This document shows positions 40,521 to 48,884 of a DNA stretch of 50,217 nucleotides, in pieces. Origin of the DNA: Paenibacillus sp. PastM-3 (lineage in GTDB: Bacteria > Bacillota > Bacilli > Paenibacillales > Paenibacillaceae). Every line of letters begins with the position of its first letter. The first letter of the stretch is position 1. The translations under genes and the position numbers were made by a program. The notes under the pieces were generated by a model. The model saw nothing but the letters and a program-made list of their open reading frames with translations. It was not told the DNA's origin and searched no databases. The stretch lies in NCBI RefSeq assembly GCF_029893965.1, contig NZ_JARXXP010000032.1, positions 1-50,217 on the forward strand. The letters run 5' to 3'.

Positions 40521-41549
40521 TTATAAGTAGTCATTAATATGAAAAAAACGGTAGGCCGTTCTGTCGGTCCACGCATAGGAATCACGGTAATCCCAATAAC
40601 GGTGGCGGCTTGAGACCGTCCGGGCATTCACCAGCGGCATGCCGTCCGCATCAAAAGCGGTAACAATTGTGCTGTGCTGGTAATGGCCGTTGCCGTCCCA
40701 GTCATACTGGATGACGTCACCCAGGCTTAGCTGATCCGGACGCTCCACGGCTTCTGCACGGAGTCCGCTGCTGCGCTGTCCGCTTAAATACCGCTCCAGA
40801 CTGTCCGATACAGCCCAGCTGAAGCTCCACCATTCCTGGGTTCCGTTGTAGCCTTTGTACCACCAGCCCGTTTCTCTTTTACCAGTATAGTTGATCGGTG
40901 CTCCCCCTGCAAAGAGACATTGGGAGACATAATTGGTGCAGTCCACCTCAAAAATTTCAAACTCCGTATTGCCGTCCTTCCACCACCGGTCAGCATAAGC
41001 TACCGCTTCCTCCCGGCGGTACCTCACCTCTCTGGCACCGGAAGTACCGCGCAGGATCTTGCGGTTAAGCAGCGGCTGTGACGGCTGCGGCGCCGGCAGC
41101 ACCTCACCCCATTTGGACAGCCGGACCGCCGGTTCTGCCTCAGCCGCTCTCCGCAGGGAATTGCGCTCAGGCACGCTGCGCTCAATGTTCACGATCTCCC
41201 AGCTGCTCCCTGTACGCACAAAGGTCAGCCGTTCAGATTCAATTTTATCCTCCCGGTGGGTAATGCCGCCCTTTTCATAATAAAGAGCACTGTGCAGGGC
41301 CACATCGGCTACAAGCTCACCGGGGTTCTGCCGCACAGTCCGCAGCGTCCGCACCCCGGTCTCGCCGCGAAGCGGCGTAATGCTGCGCCGTTCATACCAC
41401 TGTGCAATGCGGCGCGAACGCTCACCCTGCATTTTGTAGAAACGGGCATCCTTTACGGTGCCCTGAACCAGCGCATATCCCGGAGCGACCCGGCCTTTAT
41501 TCAACAGATCCACATAAGCGTACAGACTCTTTTTCCATTCCTGCTCCAT
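40521..41549 (-). CDS. amidase_6 domain protein
   Basis: A 342-residue protein with a C-terminal putative amidase domain (about 185-342): FEVDCTNYVSQCLFAGG supplies the nucleophile Cys, and HYQHSTIV and NARTVSSRH supply candidate His/Asn residues, a layout like NlpC/P60-type cysteine amidases. The N-terminal half is of unknown function. No signal peptide was seen, so export is uncertain. The ATG has GGGAGAGGCGGG upstream. It precedes ddl by 19 bp and probably shares its transcript, which suits a wall-metabolism role. Confidence 0.8.
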   Translation of the reverse strand: MEQEWKKSLYAYVDLLNKGRVAPGYALVQGTVKDARFYKMQGERSRRIAQWYERRSITPLRGETGVRTLRTVRQNPGELVADVALHSALYYEKGGITHREDKIESERLTFVRTGSSWEIVNIERSVPERNSLRRAAEAEPAVRLSKWGEVLPAPQPSQPLLNRKILRGTSGAREVRYRREEAVAYADRWWKDGNTEFEIFEVDCTNYVSQCLFAGGAPINYTGKRETGWWYKGYNGTQEWWSFSWAVSDSLERYLSGQRSSGLRAEAVERPDQLSLGDVIQYDWDGNGHYQHSTIVTAFDADGMPLVNARTVSSRHRYWDYRDSYAWTDRTAYRFFHINDYL

Positions 41550-41796
41550 TGCATACCCGCCTCTCCCTATTTGGCTGCTGTCCTATGTATATGAACGGAA
41601 AGGAGATGCTATACAGGCAGAAACAGGCGGGAGCGGGGAAATTGGTCCGCCAGACAGGCGGCTTCCCCTCACGCAGTCAGAGGACGTTTGCAATGTCAGG
41701 CCAAATCCCGTTATAGTGTACAAAAACATATGCGGCAACACCGGAAAACCAGCTGCAGCCCATGCAAAACCGGGCAGATAAAACAGCAAAAAAAAC
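41550..41796. other. intergenic region upstream of acnA and the amidase gene
   Basis: No gene or RNA was recognised in this stretch. No convincing promoter was found for the amidase-ddl pair; the acnA promoter begins at 41797. Confidence 0.5.
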
Positions 41797-41825
41797 TTTA
41801 CTCTCATCTATGTAACCGTTATACT
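41797..41825 (+). promoter_or_regulatory. acnA promoter
   Basis: TTTACT (41797-41802) and TATACT (41820-41825) with a 17-base spacer. The start would lie about 20 bp before the palindromic operator at 41851. Confidence 0.7.
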
Positions 41826-41850
41826 TTAAATATAAGCAATTTGAAATGAT

Positions 41851-41867
41851 GTTTCACCAGATGAAAC
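41851..41867. promoter_or_regulatory. IclR-type operator candidate in the acnA leader
   Basis: GTTTCACCAGATGAAAC has six-base arms GTTTCA and TGAAAC around a five-base spacer. It sits between the transcription start and the AAGGAGG site of acnA. The same arms and spacer length occur upstream of the iclR gene at 47477-47493. Confidence 0.65.
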
Positions 41868-41881
41868 AAGGAGGCGCATAT

Positions 41882-44626
41882 ATGCCAAGCAAGGACCATT
41901 TTTCGCTGTCCAAGAGCCTGGAATCAGGCGGCAAAACTTACCGTTACTATGATCTGAATTCCCTCGAACAACAAGGTGCAGGCGACATTTCTTCCCTGCC
42001 CTTTTCCATCAAAGTGCTGCTGGAGGCTGCTGTCCGCCAATACGACGGGCGTGCCATCACGGAAGATCATGTGAAGCAGCTGGCCGGCTGGTCCGGCGGC
42101 ATCGACCGCAACAAGGAAATTCCGTTTATTCCGGCACGCATCGTGCTGCAGGATTTCACCGGTGTACCGGTCGTAGTCGACCTTGCAGCCATGCGCGATA
42201 CCGTCAAGAAGGCTGGCGGAGACCCTAAGAAGATCAATCCGCTGGTTCCTGTAGATCTTGTTATTGACCATTCCGTCATGGTTGATGCATTCGGTACAGC
42301 TGATGCACTCGAATATAATATGAACGTCGAATTTGAACGCAATGAAGAGCGCTACCGCTTCCTGCGCTGGGCGCAGACCGCATTCAACAATTTCCGCGCC
42401 GTTCCTCCGGCAACCGGAATTGTGCATCAGGTCAATCTGGAGTACCTGGCTTCCGTTGCAGCCACCAAGACCGTAGACGGTGAAACCGTAGTCTATCCGG
42501 ATTCCCTGGTCGGAACTGACTCCCACACAACCATGATCAACGGCCTGGGTGTCGTAGGCTGGGGTGTCGGCGGGATCGAGGCTGAGGCGGGGATGCTGGG
42601 ACAGCCGCTGTATTTTGTCACACCTGAGGTTGTAGGCTTCAAGCTTACCGGCAGTCTGGTGGAAGGTGCTACTGCAACCGACCTGGCGCTGACTGTTACC
42701 CAGATGCTGCGCAAGAAGGGCGTTGTCGGCAAATTCGTAGAATTCTACGGCCCGGGTCTGGCTAATATCAGCCTCGCTGACCGTGCTACTGTCGCTAATA
42801 TGGCTCCCGAATACGGGGCAACCATCGGCTTCTTCCCTGTAGACGACGAGACGCTGGCCTATCTGCGCAGCACCGGGCGTCCGGATGAGCTGGTTGAGCT
42901 GGTCGGGGATTACTATAAAGCACAAGGCATGTTCCGTACTGCCGATACACCTGATCCGCAGTTCAGCGATATCATCGAGCTTGATCTGGCGTCTGTTGTT
43001 CCGTCCCTGGCCGGACCTAAGCGTCCGCAGGACCGTGTAGAGCTGTCGCACATGAAAGAGAATTTCGAAGGCATCATCCGTACGCCTGTCGATAAAGGCG
43101 GCTACGGCCTGAGCGATGAGAAGATCGCCGAAGTGGTTGAAGTGCAGCACAAGAACGGAACCACCAGCAAGATGGGCACAGGAGCCGTTGTTATCGCCGC
43201 AATTACCAGCTGTACGAACACCTCCAACCCAAGCGTTATGCTCGGTGCGGGGCTGCTGGCCAAGAAGGCTGTAGAGCGGGGCCTGACCAAACCGGGTTAT
43301 GTAAAAAGCAGCTTGACCCCGGGCTCCCTCGTCGTTACCGAATACCTGGAGAAGGCCGATCTGCTGAAGCCGCTGGAGGCGCTGGGCTTCTATCTGGCCG
43401 GATATGGCTGCGCTACCTGTATCGGCAACTCCGGCCCGCTGCCGGATGAAGTCAGCCAGGCCATCACTGACAATGATATGACAGTAGCCGCTGTTATATC
43501 CGGTAACCGTAATTTTGAAGGCCGTGTGCACGCCCAGGTCAAAGCCAACTATCTGGCTTCACCTCCACTCGTTGTGGCTTATGCCCTGGCCGGTACGGTT
43601 AATATCGATCTGCAGACGGAGCCGCTTGGCTATGATCCGCAGGGCGAGCCTGTCTTCCTGAAAGACATCTGGCCGACGTCTGCCGAGATCCGCGAAGCAA
43701 TCGGGCTGTCGCTCAGTCCGGAAATGTTCCGCCGTAAATATGAGAATGTGTTCACCGCCAATGAGCGCTGGAATGCGATTCCTGTACCGGAAGGCGAGCT
43801 GTATGAGTGGGATGACAATTCCACCTACATCCAGAATCCGCCGTTCTTCGAGAATCTGGCGGACGGAGTCAGCGACATCAAGGATATTAACAATGCGCGC
43901 GTTCTGGCATTGCTGGGCGATTCCGTCACTACGGACCACATCTCGCCGGCCGGTAATATCTCTACATCGGGTCCTGCCGGGGAATACCTGCGCAGCCACG
44001 GTGTCGAACGCGCTGACTTCAACTCCTACGGCTCACGCCGCGGGAACCATGAAGTGATGATGCGTGGTACGTTCGCCAACATCCGTATCCGCAACGCGGT
44101 TGCTCCGGGCACAGAGGGCGGCGTGACCACCTTCCTGCCTAGCGAAGAAGTTATGTCCATCTACGATGCTTCCATGCTGTACCAGTCGGCCGGCCAGAAT
44201 CTGGTCGTTATTGCCGGCAAGGAATACGGCACAGGCAGCTCGCGTGACTGGGCAGCCAAAGGCACACTGCTGCTGGGCGTCAAAGCGGTTATCGCCGAGA
44301 GCTTCGAGCGGATTCACCGCAGCAACCTGGTCGGCATGGGCGTACTGCCGCTGCAGTTCCAGGAAGGCCACGGCTGGAGCAGCATGGGGCTGACCGGACG
44401 CGAGACCTTCAATATTACCGGCCTCGACAACTATGTGCTTCCGGGGCAGGAGCTAACCGTTACAGCCACCCGTGAAGACGGCACACAGTTCGAGTTCCCG
44501 GTTATAGCCCGCCTGGACAGCACTGTGGATATCGACTACTACCGCAATGGCGGTATTCTGCAGACGGTTCTCCGCCAGATGCTGGCTGATGCTACCGCTT
44601 CGGAAACTGCGTTACCTGTAGAATAA
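41882..44626 (+). CDS. acnA: aconitate hydratase
   Basis: A 914-residue TCA-cycle enzyme that isomerises citrate and isocitrate; it belongs to the AcnA/CitB group that can also act as an iron-responsive RNA-binding protein. Cluster ligands are Cys444 in TSCTNTSNPS and Cys510/Cys513 in GYGCATCIGNSG. DSHTTMINGLGVVGWGVGGIE and GDSVTTDHISPAG are conserved. The ATG at 41882 has AAGGAGG upstream. A palindrome in the leader links it to the IclR regulator at 46715-47458. A bidirectional terminator follows. Confidence 0.97.
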   Translation: MPSKDHFSLSKSLESGGKTYRYYDLNSLEQQGAGDISSLPFSIKVLLEAAVRQYDGRAITEDHVKQLAGWSGGIDRNKEIPFIPARIVLQDFTGVPVVVDLAAMRDTVKKAGGDPKKINPLVPVDLVIDHSVMVDAFGTADALEYNMNVEFERNEERYRFLRWAQTAFNNFRAVPPATGIVHQVNLEYLASVAATKTVDGETVVYPDSLVGTDSHTTMINGLGVVGWGVGGIEAEAGMLGQPLYFVTPEVVGFKLTGSLVEGATATDLALTVTQMLRKKGVVGKFVEFYGPGLANISLADRATVANMAPEYGATIGFFPVDDETLAYLRSTGRPDELVELVGDYYKAQGMFRTADTPDPQFSDIIELDLASVVPSLAGPKRPQDRVELSHMKENFEGIIRTPVDKGGYGLSDEKIAEVVEVQHKNGTTSKMGTGAVVIAAITSCTNTSNPSVMLGAGLLAKKAVERGLTKPGYVKSSLTPGSLVVTEYLEKADLLKPLEALGFYLAGYGCATCIGNSGPLPDEVSQAITDNDMTVAAVISGNRNFEGRVHAQVKANYLASPPLVVAYALAGTVNIDLQTEPLGYDPQGEPVFLKDIWPTSAEIREAIGLSLSPEMFRRKYENVFTANERWNAIPVPEGELYEWDDNSTYIQNPPFFENLADGVSDIKDINNARVLALLGDSVTTDHISPAGNISTSGPAGEYLRSHGVERADFNSYGSRRGNHEVMMRGTFANIRIRNAVAPGTEGGVTTFLPSEEVMSIYDASMLYQSAGQNLVVIAGKEYGTGSSRDWAAKGTLLLGVKAVIAESFERIHRSNLVGMGVLPLQFQEGHGWSSMGLTGRETFNITGLDNYVLPGQELTVTATREDGTQFEFPVIARLDSTVDIDYYRNGGILQTVLRQMLADATASETALPVE

Positions 44627-44666
44627 TTATCAGCTTGAATAATCCGGCCCGCCGGCCGGACCAAAT

Positions 44667-44713
44667 AAAACAGCCCCCGCTGCTTCCAGAAGAAGCAGCG
44701 GGGGCTGTTTTAT
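44667..44713. terminator. bidirectional terminator after acnA
   Basis: A 19-base perfect stem (AAACAGCCCCCGCTGCTTC and its complement) with a five-base loop and T-runs on both strands. It serves acnA and the convergent LuxR-type gene. Confidence 0.95.
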
Positions 44714-44725
44714 TTATCGGACCTA

Positions 44726-46441
44726 TCAGATTTCAATCCGTTCCGAATTCAGAATCCGTTTATAAATAAGGGCAATGATCTGCGAGCGGTCGGTCACATT
44801 CATTTTATTGAAAATCCGGCTCAGATGGTTTTTGACGGTATGCTCACTGATGAACAGGGCGCTGGCAATCTCTTTGTTCGTTTTGCCGTGTACAATCAGC
44901 TCCAGCACCTCTTCCTCGCGCGGGGATATGCCCCATTCCTCCTTGGAAAGTGTCAGCGCCGCACTGTCCAGCAGCCTCGACCCGTTTACAACCCGTTTCT
45001 TGGGCCGGGAATCGGTGCGGCTTCGCAGAAACTGTTGGAACAAGGACAGCGGTTCATCCTCAACTGCATCTGTCGCATCAGGCTCCAGAATGAACCGGGA
45101 TGGATCAATCCACTTGTGCGGCTGGCCGGCAAGCTGCTCGCGGTCCGACTGTCCGCTCATGTGCCGCAGAACAAGCAGAAGCAGCTCAGCCGTTAACGGC
45201 AGTCCCTGCTTATCTTCCGCCGGATGCTGTAGACGAAGCCGGCCCACCTTCTCAATCAGCTCAATCTCCCAGTGGAAGAAACCATACTCACTCAACAGAT
45301 CGCTGCGGAACGGGGCAAGCAGACACGCGCGCTTCAGCAATTCAGCTTCAGCCTCCGGGCGCCCCATATAGCGTGCGAAATCATGAGCCAGCTCCGAAGC
45401 ATCCAGTGAAAGATAGTACAGCTGTGCATTGTTATTCTGGAGAAAATCGCGGAAATTGGTAAGAAACACTTCAGACTGCCTGGAGTATCTGCTGTCCCTT
45501 TCGATCAGGCGGATGGCCGCGCCGGCCATCGCCGCGATAGTTTCCAGCTGGATCATCCACTGTTCAGCCTCACCGCGCTGCCTGAATCCGACAGAGAGGA
45601 CTCCTTTGAATTCATTTCCGGACAGCAATGGACATTCGAGCAGAATCTGCTTGGCCTCAGCCTCGCGGATTATGGCCGATGACAGAAACGCTTGAGGAGT
45701 ATAGCGGGCCTCCAGATCACTTACGTAGTCCTCTCCGGATTCCGGTGTCCAGCCCCTCGCATAGTATGTATGAGCGGCATGCTCCCCGGTCTGGAAATGC
45801 ACCAGTACCGAAGACAGCAGGACGGGCAGACCCGTCACCACATCAAGCAGCAGCGTCCCCAGCTCCTGGAGCGACCCGGCATGCTGCAGCTGTGCTGCCG
45901 CTTCCTTTAGACGCAGCGCCCCTTCCCTGCCCAGCTGTGCCGGGCACAGCAGCCTGCATATGATGCTGCCGAGCGCTGCGATGCTCTTCCTGAGCTCTGC
46001 GATACGCTCCCGGCCGAGTTCCGGCAGTTCACCAAGGCCGGCCCGCAGCTGTTCATAAGCAGGATGCTCCCGCATCCGGTCCTCGAACACTGTCAGCACC
46101 TGCTCCCGCGTGCCGCGTTCCATGTAAAACCCTGCCCACAGATAGTACATCCGGCCGTAGCCCGCAGCCAGCGGGGTAACTACAATATTCAGCCCCGGAA
46201 CCCACTCCATGACGGCAGGATCAGCCAAGCCCTCCAGCTGCTGCAGCACCTGCCCATTAGTCCGGAATGAGTCTTGCAGGGAATCCAGCATTTCTCTGTA
46301 ATGCCTGCCGGCGGCGGCAGGACGGGTAATCATGACCCCCTCCCGGTCGGTGAGCATTATTGCCTGATCCATTGCAGCTGCGAACATATCCTGCAGCTGC
46401 TGCATTTCTCCCATCAAAGAATCGGGTACTCCTGTGTTCAT
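44726..46441 (-). CDS. LuxR-type transcriptional regulator with GAF-like sensor
   Basis: A 571-residue regulator. The C-terminus (about 505-571) is a LuxR/NarL helix-turn-helix: GISPREEEVLELIVHGKTNKEIASALFISEHTVKNHLSRIFNKM. The N-terminal 340 residues look like sensory domains; the LLSSVLVHFQTGEH and ECPLLSGNEFKGVLSVGF regions resemble GAF. No receiver domain is seen, so it is probably not a phosphorylated response regulator. The ATG has GGGG upstream. Its promoter lies in a perfect tandem repeat. Targets are unknown. Confidence 0.85.
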   Translation of the reverse strand: MNTGVPDSLMGEMQQLQDMFAAAMDQAIMLTDREGVMITRPAAAGRHYREMLDSLQDSFRTNGQVLQQLEGLADPAVMEWVPGLNIVVTPLAAGYGRMYYLWAGFYMERGTREQVLTVFEDRMREHPAYEQLRAGLGELPELGRERIAELRKSIAALGSIICRLLCPAQLGREGALRLKEAAAQLQHAGSLQELGTLLLDVVTGLPVLLSSVLVHFQTGEHAAHTYYARGWTPESGEDYVSDLEARYTPQAFLSSAIIREAEAKQILLECPLLSGNEFKGVLSVGFRQRGEAEQWMIQLETIAAMAGAAIRLIERDSRYSRQSEVFLTNFRDFLQNNNAQLYYLSLDASELAHDFARYMGRPEAEAELLKRACLLAPFRSDLLSEYGFFHWEIELIEKVGRLRLQHPAEDKQGLPLTAELLLLVLRHMSGQSDREQLAGQPHKWIDPSRFILEPDATDAVEDEPLSLFQQFLRSRTDSRPKKRVVNGSRLLDSAALTLSKEEWGISPREEEVLELIVHGKTNKEIASALFISEHTVKNHLSRIFNKMNVTDRSQIIALIYKRILNSERIEI

Positions 46442-46508
46442 AGAATCACCCCATGCCCGGAATTATCAAAGAACTTATAAATACGCAATACTATCGCCAC
46501 TTCCTACT

Positions 46509-46546
46509 TTCTATATAGCTTTTTATCTTCTATATAGCTTTTTATC
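46509..46546. repeat. perfect 19-bp tandem repeat, two copies
   Basis: TTCTATATAGCTTTTTATC occurs at 46509-46527 and directly again at 46528-46546. The second copy touches the -10 box of the LuxR-type gene, so both lie at and just downstream of the transcription start. It could be a duplicated operator or an RNA leader element. Confidence 0.9.
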
Positions 46547-46572
46547 ATAGTTCATTTTGGGCGGAGATACAA
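46544..46572 (-). promoter_or_regulatory. promoter of the LuxR-type gene
   Basis: Minus strand TTGTAT (46567-46572) and TATGAT (46544-46549) with a 17-base spacer. Confidence 0.7.
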
Positions 46573-46714
46573 TTTTTCATCTACTATTTATGATCAGGCC
46601 GGCATGCTGTTGCCCCATTTGCCATTTCACTCCGGTTTTACCTTAGCTTTACTATTTATTTAACCAAATTAACCGCTTTCATAACGGCAATCCGGGATCG
46701 GAGCCGGTTCCCGG

Positions 46715-47458
46715 CTATCCGATCATTAAGCCCATTTCGGCAGCATTTTCTGCCAGAATGACCGCATATTCCTCCAGTGTCTCCCGTGACAGCCGGCTGA
46801 CCGGTCCCGAAAGGGACAGCGCCGCGACCACCTTGCCGCTGCGGCCTATAATCGGCACCGCTACTGCAGCCGCACCAGGCTCCCGTTCTTCAAAGCTGGT
46901 CGCATACCCGCAGCGGGTGATCTCCCTGAGCTGCTCCAGATAGAGGCTGCGGTCGACGCTCTCCGGCCAGGCAGGGTCTGCCAGCAGGCGCACCTGGACC
47001 TCCGATGGCGCGTACGCGGCAAGGACCTTGCTGGATGCGCCCACGGACAGCGGCAGCCGGGCCCCGATCTGTGCCACACGGCGGATAGCCTGATGGCTCT
47101 GGACAGCCTGGATACGCACACGCTCGAGGTCATCGCGCAGATAGAGGCTGACTGTCTCGCCGAGCCGGTCACGCAGCCGCTCCATCGCCGGAAGCAGCAG
47201 CACCGCAGGCTCATCAAGCGTCGGCAGATGGGTGGACAGCTCCCAGATCCGGATGCCAAGCCTGTATTTATCCGTCGCTTCATTGCGCAGCAGGAACCCT
47301 TTTTCCTCAAGCGTTGTCAGCAGCCGGTGCACTGTACTCTTGTGCAGGCTGATTTTTCCGGCAATTTCCGTCAGGCTTAAATCGCTCTCCTGGGTAAAGC
47401 AAAGTAATATATCCAGCGCCCTTTCAACAGCGCGAACAGTCAGTTTCCGGTCCTCCAC
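46715..47458 (-). CDS. IclR family transcriptional regulator
   Basis: A 247-residue regulator. The N-terminal helix-turn-helix is LSLTEIAGKISLHKSTVHRLLTTLEEKGFL; the C-terminal IclR effector domain (about 75-245) includes VGASSKVLAAYAPSE and AAVAVPIIGRSGKVVAALSLSGP. The start is GTG at 47458 with GGGGAG upstream. A 17-bp palindrome lies 19-35 bp upstream of it and matches the one in the acnA leader. The gene is likely autoregulated, and the effector may be a carbon metabolite. Confidence 0.92.
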   Translation of the reverse strand: MEDRKLTVRAVERALDILLCFTQESDLSLTEIAGKISLHKSTVHRLLTTLEEKGFLLRNEATDKYRLGIRIWELSTHLPTLDEPAVLLLPAMERLRDRLGETVSLYLRDDLERVRIQAVQSHQAIRRVAQIGARLPLSVGASSKVLAAYAPSEVQVRLLADPAWPESVDRSLYLEQLREITRCGYATSFEEREPGAAAVAVPIIGRSGKVVAALSLSGPVSRLSRETLEEYAVILAENAAEMGLMIG

Positions 47459-47476
47459 AGTCTTCTCCCCTTACCT

Positions 47477-47493
47477 GTTTCATTAAATGAAAC
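47477..47493. promoter_or_regulatory. IclR operator candidate upstream of iclR
   Basis: GTTTCATTAAATGAAAC is a perfect 17-bp palindrome with arms GTTTCA and TGAAAC and a five-base spacer. It lies just upstream of the GGGGAG site of the iclR gene, the usual position for an autoregulatory site. Confidence 0.72.
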
Positions 47494-47620
47494 CCGGTTA
47501 CATTATTCTACATAGTCAACTCTATCTTAGAGCAAAACTCCAGAGAAAGTCCAGCATAATAACAGGCCCGGAAAAGGCTGGAGCGCAGTTTACATTTAGA
47601 TTACAAAAGCGGCTAATTCA

Positions 47621-47649
47621 TTGACTTTGCAGGGTCATCAACCTACGAT
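47621..47649 (+). promoter_or_regulatory. promoter of the alpha/beta hydrolase gene
   Basis: TTGACT (47621-47626) and TACGAT (47644-47649) with a 17-base spacer, 36 bp before the ATG. Confidence 0.7.
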
Positions 47650-47685
47650 TAAATATATGAATTATTCTTTTTGGGAGTTGAAAAT

Positions 47686-48726
47686 ATGGATCTGGCAACA
47701 CTCCGTACCGGCCCGCCGGTCTCACACAAGCCTGATAAACAAAAGCCAGGTGCAGCGCATCAGATTTCTCTGCGGATGATCCGTGTCAAACATATTATTG
47801 TGGCGTTGCTGTTATCGGTCTTTTTCTTTTTTGTCTTCTGCTTCATCGCACTGCATGGCTATATAGCCTGGGTGCTGTCCAACCCCACGGTAGCCCCCCT
47901 CTATTCCACACCTATGATTGCCAAGGGATTGGAATATGAGGATGTGAGCTTCCCGGCACAGGACGGCAGCCGGACGATGCAGGGCTGGTACATTCCGTCC
48001 GAAGGCTCAACCAAGACGATCGTGTTCAGCCACGGCTACGGCGCCAACCGCGAGGAGTCCTGGGTTCCGATGTATGATCTGGCCCACTACGCGCACAGCC
48101 TGAACTTCAACGTCGTCATGTTCGACTACGGCTTCGCCTCCCAGATTAACAAGGATATTGCTACAGGCGGTAAAAAAGAATCCCAGCAGCTGCTCGGCGC
48201 CATTAACTTTGCCAAGGAGCGGGGAGCCAGGGAGATTGTTGTATGGGGCTTCTCGATGGGAGCAGGCACTGCGCTCCAGGCCGGGCTTGTTACCAAGGAC
48301 GTCGATGCTATGATACTGGACAGCACCTTCCTGCTGGAGCCGGATACGCTGTACCATAATATTAAGCAAAACATTGATCTTCCGCGCCAGCCTTCCCTGG
48401 AGATCATGGAGCTGCTGTTCCCGGTGCTGAACGGAACCGGACTCAACCAGATTCCTTACGCCAAGGTGAAAAAAGAGGATTATCCGTTCCCGATCCTGTT
48501 CATGCACGGCACGAAGGATGACAAGGCACCCTATCCGATTGCCGAGGAGCTGGCAGCCAATCAGAGCAATCCTTACTCCGATTCCTGGATTATTGAGGAC
48601 AGTCACCATGAGCTGCTGTTCCGGGAGCATCCGCGCGAGTATCTGCGCCGTGTCTCTGCTTTTCTCGGCAATGTGCAGCTGGCCCAGTCACTGGAGGGCA
48701 GTAAAACCTCCACAGCAAGCAAATAA
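47686..48726 (+). CDS. membrane-anchored alpha/beta hydrolase
   Basis: A 346-residue protein with one N-terminal transmembrane segment (about 35-62), so the hydrolase is extracytoplasmic. The serine hydrolase fold has the oxyanion SHGYG, nucleophile Ser190 in GFSMGAG, an acid in HGTKDDKAP (Asp278 or Asp279) and His307/308 in EDSHHELLF. It resembles the YqkD/BAAT-like group of esterases; substrate unknown. The ATG at 47686 has GGGAG eight bases upstream and is preferred over the TTG at 47671. A terminator follows. Confidence 0.88.
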   Translation: MDLATLRTGPPVSHKPDKQKPGAAHQISLRMIRVKHIIVALLLSVFFFFVFCFIALHGYIAWVLSNPTVAPLYSTPMIAKGLEYEDVSFPAQDGSRTMQGWYIPSEGSTKTIVFSHGYGANREESWVPMYDLAHYAHSLNFNVVMFDYGFASQINKDIATGGKKESQQLLGAINFAKERGAREIVVWGFSMGAGTALQAGLVTKDVDAMILDSTFLLEPDTLYHNIKQNIDLPRQPSLEIMELLFPVLNGTGLNQIPYAKVKKEDYPFPILFMHGTKDDKAPYPIAEELAANQSNPYSDSWIIEDSHHELLFREHPREYLRRVSAFLGNVQLAQSLEGSKTSTASK

Positions 48727-48748
48727 CAGGCAAAAGCCCCTATACCAA

Positions 48749-48788
48749 ACGTGCAGAAATGTATCTATACAGCTCTGCACGTTTTTTT
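48749..48788 (+). terminator. terminator of the hydrolase gene
   Basis: ACGTGCAGA and TCTGCACGT form a stem with a loop of about 16 bases, then seven T. Confidence 0.9.
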
Positions 48789-48884
48789 GCGTTATCTTAC
48801 AGGACCGGCGGTAATCCTCATATTCTCTTCTCCGGACTCATATAATGAACCGTTATTGAGCCCAAGACAGGAGGTCTGCCAGCC

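Noticed and set aside
41924..43531. Long open frame (535 codons) on the minus strand opposite acnA
   Set aside because: It is antisense to a fully conserved aconitase, has no recognisable domain and arises from GC-biased third positions.
46509..46546. Tandem repeat considered as a CRISPR or transposon end
   Set aside because: The copies are adjacent with no spacer and there is no target duplication or transposase.
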